DNA of 64,000 nt from Hermatobates lingyangjiaoensis. Lineage: Eukaryota; Arthropoda; Insecta; Hemiptera; Hermatobatidae. How positions within the stretch are numbered: the first letter of the stretch is position 1; every line of letters begins with the position of its first letter. This document shows positions 56,601 to 64,000 of this stretch, in pieces. The stretch spans positions 2,477,501-2,541,500 of the forward strand of contig JAPFBL010001617.1 in the NCBI GenBank assembly GCA_026182355.1, in the 5' to 3' direction. Under the pieces are notes generated by a model. The model saw only the letters and a program-made list of their open reading frames with translations. It was not told the DNA's origin and did not search any database. The position numbers and the translations under genes were made by a program.

Positions 56601-58207
56601 CCAGATATTGACTAGAAGAATTTATGAGTAATTTTGAATTTTAGTTTCCAGTTCTGATACACTCATCTAGGTTTTATATAACTCCGATAGAATATGTGGA
56701 CAAAAAGTAAGATTAAAAAATAAATGTTTTGCCAAACGTCCGGTATATTTTTTTATTATTATTATTTGAGGGTGACTATAGCACTGCGTCTTATAAACTA
56801 TTGTACTTCCCCCCTTCTTTACTAAAGAGGTAAGAGGAGAGGATTTGGGTAGTTGGAAGGATGTGAAACAGAGTTTGTCAGGCCCAGCCCCTGGTCACCT
56901 TCTCCTCCTCTTTCGTTTGTCCCTGCGTATAGCAGATTAAGGCCGAAAGTCGGAGTTGAGTGCTAGAGGCTATTAGAGGCACATACATAATCACTTCATT
57001 ACTGCCCCAAACGACCGGTATGGTCTAGTTAAGTTATATGAAAACTGGTTAAAACAAAGTAAACGCTTAAGTTTAAAGCCGACTTTCTAGTAGGGTGAAC
57101 CAACCCACCAATCAGTAGTTGTGCTTATTATTCAAAATATTTCCTTATATATTTAGATTGCTAAAAACTATTAAAAATTCTATTATTATTATATCTTAAT
57201 ATAATAATAATATCAATATTTTATTTAAATCTATAAATGAAGGAAAAATAAATGTTTACATCTAGTATTAAAAAAAAATTACGTAAAATACAGAATTCGA
57301 TAAATATGTATGTATTTATGACAAAAATAGACAAATTTAAGGTTTTCGTCCTAAGTTTATTGCATAACTTAGAGTTTCATGCCTTCACAGTAAAAATTAC
57401 ATTAACTTTCAAGGATGTTGGAATAGAAGTCCATGAAACAACACTTACTGAACTACAATAAGAAATAGGATAAACATTCTTTCCTCGATTATAGTTACCA
57501 AACAACAGTCATTCTACAACTATATATCTAGCAATATATAATTAAAGAAATTATCACAATCACAAAAGAAAAATTAAAAAAGTCGAAGACCTTTCCAGTT
57601 AGTCGGTTTTTAAAGCCTCTTTATTTCACTACTTCGAACATTTTCCTTTTTCTATTGAATTTGTAGTAATTTCTTTAATCGTAGAGTCACGTGTTATTGT
57701 AACTTATCTGCATATAGTGATATATATGTCTAGATATAAACGTCTAAAAGACTGGAAGAAATCCAGAAATGTGATTGGTTATACACGTTGAACTTTATTT
57801 CACATGTTCTATGAGATCTTGTTATTTATAAATATATAAATATTGTAATGAAATGCGAGACTCTACAATCAAATAAATACCACCAATTTAAAGAAAAATG
57901 AAAAAGTTATAATTTATTCTTCATTGTCCTGGTACTGTTAGTCAGTTGTTTGACAAAAAAGTAAAAGTTTTATAAGTTTTTCATTTTTTTTAGCACTCTT
58001 CTAATTTAAGTCTAAGTATAATATGTTGATCTATATTTTTATTATATCATAATAAAATAAAGATATGTTATATATAGTTAAAATATTTTCAGTAAACTTG
58101 TTCATTCGTACACAATCCTACCATATTCTGTTTCTCAAACGAAGGAAATTCTCATATATTTTTCAACATGTTAAAGATAATAGATTTAAATTTGCTTACC
58201 CAGCCAT
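50071..58207 (-). CDS. Lys/Glu-rich protein with N-terminal signal peptide (three exons)
   Basis: Assembled from splice sites and phase: exon 1 coding 58207-58200 (ATGGCTGG), exon 2 54271-54146, exon 3 50647-50071. The coding lengths 8+126+577 make exactly 237 codons, stop included. Residues 1-24 form a signal peptide: MAGYRR, then the hydrophobic LILAGVLLFTIILTL and a DTA-E cleavage-type end. The body (27-188) is dominated by Lys and Glu with GKKRKLS at about 90-96. The tail (190-236) is strongly acidic, ending EVEEVEEEV. One Cys, at about 201. No domain recognised. The composition recalls KEKE-type lumenal regions such as triadin or junctin, or secreted charged proteins, but homology is not shown. 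An alternative exon 2 start (ATG at 54327 after acceptor TTCTTTCAG) would make a type II membrane protein instead. Unbroken frame across three exons supports a real gene. Confidence 0.6.
51191..53215 (+). mobile_element. TE-A copy 6 in intron 2 of the Lys/Glu-rich gene
   Basis: Full-length copy of about 2.0 kb: left end AATCAGGAGTGGCCTACACT, right end CACGATGACTATACTTTACA. It occupies more than half of the 3.5-kb intron and lies antisense to the gene. No open frame longer than chance. Confidence 0.75.
53216..53970. other. intron sequence, nothing recognised
   Basis: AT-rich stretch between TE-A copy 6 and the hammerhead-like fragment; no element or exon identified. Confidence 0.45.
53975..54065 (+). 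repeat. fragment of the 10.3-kb palindrome family
   Basis: TTGAAGAAGCACTACCTGGG, AAACCGGTCGG and later TTTACGAGGTAAGACGGATT match one arm of the palindrome at 10291-10617 (GAAGATGGG, GAAACCGGTCGAG, TTTATGAGGTATGACGGATT). It is a single arm with a diverged hammerhead-like core. Confidence 0.55.
54146..54271 (-). CDS. exon 2 of the Lys/Glu-rich gene (signal peptide exon)
   Basis: Acceptor CATTTACAG, donor GTAAGT. In the frame supplied by exon 1 it reads YRRLILAGVLLFTIILTL, DTAETKRLRPYKHKR, SSEKQATV and leaves two bases (GA) for the junction codon. Confidence 0.65.
54711..54765 (-). repeat. possible second fragment of the same family
   Basis: The - strand reads TTTACGAGGTATAATGAC after a TCGACAATTC segment, similar to the tail of the 10.3-kb palindrome arm. 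Weak but in the same neighbourhood as the 54.0-kb fragment. Confidence 0.3.
54766..58194. other. intron 1 of the Lys/Glu-rich gene
   Basis: Mostly AT-rich and unrecognised. A short (GACA)n tract is at about 55141-55160. The stretch 56750-57020 is GC-richer with a CCCAGCCCCTGGTCACC segment and looks like a dispersed repeat, bounded by CGTCCGGTAT and CGACCGGTAT. No exon found. Confidence 0.4.
58200..58207 (-). CDS. exon 1 coding part of the Lys/Glu-rich gene
   Basis: ATG GCT GG followed by donor GTAAGC. A TATA box lies about 150 bp upstream. First exons coding only a few residues before a signal-peptide exon are common in arthropod secreted-protein genes. Confidence 0.55.
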
Positions 58208-58355
58208 GGTCTTCTATGGATGACTGAAAAATCCGGTTGTGCACGTGAAATTGTGACAGAATGAGCTCAACAATCTACTGGAACAGTTCAAAGATGAAAT
58301 TCAGTCTTTCTGCTTTGTTTACAAATGAATGTAGAGATAATTGATGCCTACCGCT

Positions 58356-58363
58356 CTTATATA
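58356..58363 (-). promoter_or_regulatory. TATA box of the Lys/Glu-rich gene
   Basis: TATATAAG on the - strand, followed by GAGCGG and a transcribed-type leader with no clear initiator. Transcription would start near 58333-58341, giving a 5' leader of about 130 bp before ATG at 58207. Confidence 0.5.
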
Positions 58364-59929
58364 CGCATATCAACTAATTAAAAATCACTTGGCCAATAAG
58401 ATTAAAACACGATAATCATTTGATAAATTATAAGTACTGGTGCTCATGATCAACCAAATTATAGATTAAAATAGAATATATGGTTTTTTTCTTCAATATT
58501 TCGCGTCTTGAAAAGTTGGTACAAATTAATTTAAAAATGAATTGGTCATTAAAGGAGACTAGATTTAACACTAATGAATCTCAGAATCACAAAAACGTAT
58601 TTTTAAATAAATAAAATAGTTAATTATCCTGTTACTTTTATAGGTATTTTATACACAAAAAATTGTAATGCCCAATAGGGAACAATTAATAATATGTATG
58701 TCTAGAGCATTTTACAAATTTTGTTCTATTATTAATAAAGAGAACTTTTAAAACATAACCAAAATACTTCAAGTGATTTTTTCTCCAAATAATTTGAAAC
58801 TTCTCTAATTTAAGTAATGATAAAAGATTATTACCAGATCTTTATGGAATAAAAGAACAAAAAGTGAAGAGAGCATTTATGTTTAATTTCCATGATTTAT
58901 ATCAACATGTATCCCACTTACGAAAAGATTTATCCTTTGTTTCTGAAGGTAACTAAGTTGTGGAAAGTTACTAACTATAGAGTATAAGCAATTATTTAGT
59001 AGAATCCTTAATCATTTATTAATCAACATTTATTATATTTGACAAAGTTAAGTCTTATGCGTCTATTACAGTTGCCTTAGTAACATTGTATGTGTAATAT
59101 AGCTAGGGTAGCTGCCTGTCACTCATTCGTATCACTTTTCTCTCGATGGTCACATCTAAATTTTCGCATTAACGTATTAAATATTATTGAATTCAATAGT
59201 AGTAATAAGTATTAAATATTAGTATTAAGACTCATTAAATATTAATAAGTTTTGGCGCCTTTTTTTCTTCCTCTGATTTTATTTATTGGCCTTGTGAAGC
59301 TTTTCCATTATATCTATACTCATCTTTACAGAAAAGAACTCAAAAAGTCATAACAAAACTTACAACGGTATTTCGACGTCTGCTCAAATTTAATCCGAAA
59401 AAATGTGATCTGCTCAAGTAGGTGTTCGTTTCAATATGTACCGGCTACAATTTGAGCATATTGAACATATATTTTGAACAATATTTGATGAAGCCAAAGA
59501 AAAAAATTGTGTTCATGCAGATTGGACATTTTTATTTCCTTCCACCTATCCCACTACATTCCTCTAACTTTCCACCTCCAGCTCAGTTAGTTCGTTTTTA
59601 CTTAGAACGATTTATATTTCTTTCATTATTATTTTAATTCACATTTAATTGTACAATTGCGCTTTGTTTTAAAAATTATATGTAGACAAGTCAAAAATAC
59701 CGTGAGAATTTTAGGACAATTATAGAATTACACTATTTTAATCAATGAATGAGGAATAAAAAAGTTGTAAAGCTGTTTTGAGGAAGCTGTTTATCAAACA
59801 ACTCAAAGAGTTCTTCAATGACCGTAATATTTTTTCCTTATTTCGTTTATTACTGTGCTGAATCTTGGAGATATATTCAAGAGATAAGATACGAATATGA
59901 AAATAACAGACTTACTCAGAGTGATAGCT
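58364..59929. other. intergenic region upstream of the Lys/Glu-rich gene
   Basis: AT-rich, no gene recognised; short open frames lack any family features. Upstream control sequences of the - strand gene are presumably here but none can be named. Confidence 0.4.
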
Positions 59930-60170
59930 TTGTTTACATCTTTTGTTGGTTTGATTCCATTAAGCTGAGACTACGTATGAATCACCGCAGGGCATCTGTA
60001 GTCATTGCAGCAACCTATGTATTGTCATCGATGTTAATTCCCACTAGCTCGGTTTTGATTACTGTCTCTGTGTTCAAATACTTAAACATATCTCAGATTC
60101 TAGCACTATTGATGCTTTAAGGAACCTTTCAGAAGGAACATATTTGTTTCTTCCAAGTCCGATCAAATCC
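59930..60170 (+). pseudogene. Penelope-like GIY-YIG fossil
   Basis: SIKLRLRMNHRRASV aligns with SNKLSLRMNGHRASV of the inner PLE at 13636-15350. Nucleotide resemblance continues through TCAGATTCTAGCAC to ATGCTTTAAGGAACCTTTCA and AGAAGGAACATATTTG, matching the AGAGCTTCAGAGGAGGCATA region. Several frameshifts; clearly dead. Confidence 0.55.
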
Positions 60171-60186
60171 TAAAAATAAATTAGTA

Positions 60187-61074
60187 CAGTGATACCTTGA
60201 GATACGATTGCCCTAACATACGATTATTTGAGATACGACACGAAATATTCGACCATTTTTTGCTCCGATATACGACGAAAAATTTGAGATACGATTCGGT
60301 GATTCTTACTCACGACGGAGGAGCTAAAGGAGTTGCATAAGATTTCCCATTCGGAGGTAATGCTGGAACTCAGCAGTGAGGAGGAGGTCGAGCCGGTGGA
60401 GGAACTAACTTCACGTGAAATTCGTGATATCCTTGACAAGTGGCAGGAAGTGTCTGATTTCGTAGAAAAAAGACACCCAGAGAAAATGTCTACTGGGAGA
60501 GCGAGTACCTTATTTAATGATACGTGTCTCACATTTTTTCGTAACATTTTAAAAAAGAGGCAGAAACAAACCTCTCTTGACCGTTACTTTTCGAAGGTCT
60601 CACGTAGTGAATGAGGCCATAAAGGCACAACATGAAAGTGATGATTAGCCTAAGTGTTGATTAAAAAAAAAAAAAAGTATAGAAATTATGGGGATATCTA
60701 AGAATTTAGATCCAGATTTTTTTTTGAAAAAAAAATCTGGGCCTTAATTCTTAGATACAACAAATCTAAAAAAAAATTGAAAAAAAAATATAAATAAAAA
60801 TTTAAACTCCTTTCTTTTTTATTGATTTTATTAACATTTATCATACATCAATATGTTATTTTATCATATTTGTGTTATTACTCGTTTATTTGTACAAAAA
60901 ATGTTATATTATATGCAATTTAACGTTTTTTTTTTTTTGAGTGATTTAGTATCGCTGGAACGCATTAATACATATTACATTGTTTTAAAGGGAAAAATTG
61001 CTTTGAGATACGAATTTTTTGACATACGACGATGGTTACAGAACGAATTAAAATTGTATCTCAAGGTATCACTG
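60187..61074 (+). mobile_element. Tigger/pogo-type element, internally deleted
   Basis: Begins CAGTGATACCTTGAGATACG and ends with its reverse complement ending GGTATCACTG; the first 19 bases of the inverted repeat match exactly. It is flanked by TA on both sides (60185-60186 and 61075-61076), the Tc1/mariner/pogo target duplication. At 888 bp it keeps only the end of the transposase gene; complete Tiggers are about 2.4 kb or more. Confidence 0.9.
60309..60614 (+). pseudogene. Tigger transposase C-terminal fragment
   Basis: Reads LTTEELKELHKISHSEVMLE, then EEEVEPVEELTSREIRDIL, DKWQEVSDFVEKRHPEK and FFRNILKKRQKQTSLDRYFS before the stop at 60612-60614. The KRQKQ-x-SLDR-x-F end is characteristic of Tigger/jerky-like (DDE_1) transposases. 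The helix-turn-helix DNA-binding and DDD catalytic parts are deleted. Confidence 0.85.
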
Positions 61075-61197
61075 TAGTTGCTTTTTATTTTATTAATATA
61101 TAATTATTATGTTGATTTTTTGCATTGCTAATGGTTATTTGCTTCATTTTATTTTTTTAAATGAAGCTCTTTACTTGGTTTTATTTATTCTTATTTA

Positions 61198-61447
61198 CAG
61201 TCATACCTCTTCATACGAAATTAATTCGTTCCGAAAGCGGTTTCGTAAGATGAACCTTTCGATGATAAATCGCTAATTACATGTAAAAGCCTAATGGGTT
61301 CCAACGTCTGAGAGCTGAGGAAACGAGCAACCACTTTGATAATTTGGCCTTTCACATGATGAAACAAAGTTCGTAAGATGAGGGAGGCACTTTTTTTTCA
61401 GAAAAACCTTTCGTGAGATGGAAATTTCGTAAGAAGAGGTACCACTG
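61198..61447. mobile_element. Tigger-type MITE
   Basis: 250 bp, beginning CAGTCATACCTCTTCATACG and ending with a sequence whose reverse complement is CAGTGGTACCTCTTCTTACG. TA flanks on both sides (61196-61197 and 61448-61449). Non-coding and distinct in its inverted repeats from the larger element 123 bp to the left. Confidence 0.85.
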
Positions 61448-61449
61448 TA

Positions 61450-63465
61450 TTTCCTTCTTTCCTGTGAGTGAAATGACACAAATGCTTTCATTTTTGCTTG
61501 CCTTGCAGATTCTTCTTCTCCTAATGAAACGAATGTAAAAATATAGAAAAAGAAGTTTTGGTATTTTTTGGTCTCTATGATTATGGTACTTTTTCTCTAT
61601 GATTATTGTAGGTGGCTGCTTTGCTTCTCTGCTATTTTTCTTTGTTTATTCTTCAATTCATGTAAACAGCATAGTACCGAAATTATAAAAAAACATTAGA
61701 GATCATATTCTATATTGTAGGAACCTTTTGATCCAGGGTTACCCAATTCTCTTAAAAAATAATCTGTACAACAGAGACTGACCCAATGCATTTTATGCAC
61801 GGTCTTGTCAACTGGTGTAGAACTTGTGGTGGCTGTGGTTACACACTTCTGAGATTATATTGCTCCAGCGTCGCTGTGTAAGCAGATATTCTTCTTTTCT
61901 GGATATCTGCATAGAACAAGTAACGGACAGAGATATCAACCTTCATCTTAACGTATGAAGCTGTTTTGTGGAAGCAGTTCTAGAACGCTAGATTTCATTT
62001 TCATGATGCCTGGCCCGGGGTGAGTGCTAATTATGGAAGACCAAGAGATCTGCTAATAAAGTAGTGTTAAACCGCAAACTGTCTTAGGTCAGTCGTCATT
62101 GTACGAGTATATATGCAAAAAAAAGGCCAATTGAACCCCCACTAGTGTTAATAAATAGAGGTACAACCTTGGATTTATAATATACTGATAATATTTCGAT
62201 CAAATTATACACTGATTACTATAATTTGTAATCAGTGTTGGTGATTTACCTTCTATGAGAACTATGTGAATTCACAAGTATTTCTCTTGCTAGTTAAATG
62301 GTTTATGAGAATTCAATAATATCCTTGGTTGCCATTCTGGGTACATGGTTACACGATAAGGCAATTTTTGTTATAGCAATACACGAATTATTGGAGTGAC
62401 GTTTGACTGATAGGCATGCGATGTATAGTATTGATCTCCTTTGGTATGAAACTCTTTCTTATCTAGAAAACTGACGATACAGATAGTCAAGGGAACTTCC
62501 TAGAAACATAAATGATTTTATTGACCATAAAAGGCTAAGGAATACCGTGTAAAAATTATGGGAGTGAGATTAAATAGTTTGATACTCTACCCTAACAAAA
62601 AAAAATGTACACCCGCTTGTTAGCCAACTGGTACTTCGATAATGTCAAATTTATCATCCTTCACTTATAATATTCCTTAAAGATAACTGAGGATGAGTTG
62701 AAACTTATCGCAATCATTCGAAACCTTTATTTCACATCAGGGATGGAATGACAGAACATACAGAAAATGTAAAAAAATATTCTATGGGCAGAATTTTTTT
62801 TAAAGAAATATTTCTGCAAAAGAATGGTTTGCAAAAATTTAAAAATATTTATATACATTAAATAGATCACCGCGGTAATAAAGTAAATATGAAATTGTGG
62901 TGATTTCTAGGTATTGATTGGTGGCCTACAAACAGTGCGGTTTATAAACCTTCCTGTTACGTCTATCGAATGCAGACACTTGGGAAGTAGCGCACATAAG
63001 GGTACTCATCAGAACAATACATTTACATCAACAAATCCTACACAAAAAATATACAAACAGCCTTAAAAAATCAATTTAAGGAGGCTTTGGGTTCAGAGGA
63101 CCAATTACTATTTTCTCAACATTATCTCCAGCCAAACAATGGAAATAGCCAAGCTGGATTTATTTATGTTTATATACAAAACATATATTTGTACCAAATA
63201 AATAATAAAGCAAATATAAAAATTGTAGTGATTTCTTCGGTTGTAGAGTCAGCTTCATTTATTGTATTTTTGCATATAGACTGGGGACTAACCTACATAA
63301 TGAATAAGAGCTCTGGGAAAGTCTATTACTACTCGTTACTGTGGGCCAGCAATTATGCCATATAATTGCTGTTCACCAGTTGGTTGTCAAGAAATGCTAA
63401 CACAATGGATTTTCTTACCTACTCTACCTATCTACCGTCTTTAACTTCAGAACTACCTAAATATA
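61450..63465. other. spacer, no gene recognised
   Basis: A mix of AT-rich and moderately GC-rich sequence (61740-62110 is the richest). I could not find a coherent frame, splice pattern or known repeat. Confidence 0.4.
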
Positions 63466-63660
63466 TTATCATTCATAAACACAAGAACATCTACATCTGA
63501 TATTAATTTTTCTTCAAGGGAGCAGCATACCGACTGATTAAAGAAAGCATTTTCCTGGGTATATTCATCATAACGGAGAGCTTTAGAAATTATATGTTTG
63601 ATTGGCGTTGATTTTTTACATGTGAGAATTTTATTCCTTTTTTTGTGAGACCTTGCTTCA
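63466..63660 (+). mobile_element. TE-A internal fragment
   Basis: ACATCTGATATTAATTTT and GTTGATTTTTTACATGTGAG match the middle of TE-A copies 1 (about 11450-11640) and 5 (about 36880-37050). Neither end of the family is present. Confidence 0.6.
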
Positions 63661-64000
63661 ATTTTGGTGTACTCCAAGATTTAAATTACCTCCAGATATG
63701 GGGATACACTTAATGAAATATTTGCTCTTTTTAACTTCATCTCACCCACAGTACAATAGTTTAAGCCGTTCTTATTTTGTGACTCCTCATACAAATACAA
63801 GTGTAAACTACTTTTAATGAACTATGAATCAACATTTACAACTTCATTTACAAATTTACAAATCCAAATTTACCACAAAAAAAATCAGTTCCTTTTGGAA
63901 GCTTAACTTAATTAATCCTTCTGAGTTCAGGGATCCTTATAAAGGCTATAACCAGCAAAATCATTTTCAAACTTGTATTATTCCATAAAACACTATATTA
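63661..64000. other. spacer at the window end
   Basis: AT-rich, nothing recognised. Confidence 0.4.

Noticed and set aside
60224..60547. 107-codon - strand frame
   Set aside because: Antisense of the Tigger transposase fragment.
63087..63365. 92-codon + strand frame
   Set aside because: AT-rich, no conserved features, no splice support; treated as chance.

Overview
This is a eukaryotic, AT-rich, repeat-dominated window from an animal genome, most likely an arthropod and plausibly an insect. The evidence is a split multi-exon animal gene (a chimaerin with SH2, C1 and RhoGAP domains), canonical GT-AG introns of up to 4 kb, a TATA-type first exon coding for less than three residues, and hAT, Tigger/pogo and Penelope-like (PLE) mobile elements. 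I cannot name the species.

Layout. Positions 1-7572 are a tract made almost only of G and T, grading into a perfect (GT)n microsatellite; much of it looks like sequencing or assembly distortion. From 7.7 to 24.2 kb lies a repeat belt: a hAT remnant with an exact 8-bp target duplication, a 2.4-kb non-coding family here called TE-A carrying a nested palindromic insertion, two PLE copies nested in each other, a ~166-bp satellite with dimeric higher-order structure, a 0.65-kb foldback, and a ~327-bp tandem array. A secreted-type Tyr/Gln/Pro-rich gene fragment (four exons, about 27.8-30.9 kb, + strand) follows. From 31.4 to 37.4 kb is a cluster of four more TE-A copies, two of them tail to tail. 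At 40.1-48.2 kb is a nearly complete chimaerin gene on the + strand (seven exons, 426 codons readable plus stop). Facing it on the - strand is a three-exon gene (58.2 to 50.1 kb) that I assembled from splice sites and phase: a 236-residue protein with a signal peptide and a Lys/Glu-rich body. The last 4 kb carry a PLE fossil and two Tigger-type elements.

How the parts relate. Chimaerin and the Lys/Glu-rich gene are convergent, with stops about 1.9 kb apart. The large introns and the spacers are mostly mobile DNA: the 3.5-kb second intron of the Lys/Glu-rich gene is more than half one TE-A copy. A theme of the repeat belt is a hammerhead-ribozyme-like core (CTGANGA, hairpin, GAAA, short palindrome) seen in several otherwise unrelated repeat families, often as inverted pairs. 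Hammerheads are known in Penelope-like elements; one copy, at 15797-15850, can be folded with all three stems.

The very large open frames in the first 7.6 kb are artefacts of a sequence that lacks A and therefore lacks stop codons. No tRNA, rRNA, CRISPR or prokaryotic-type operon is present.
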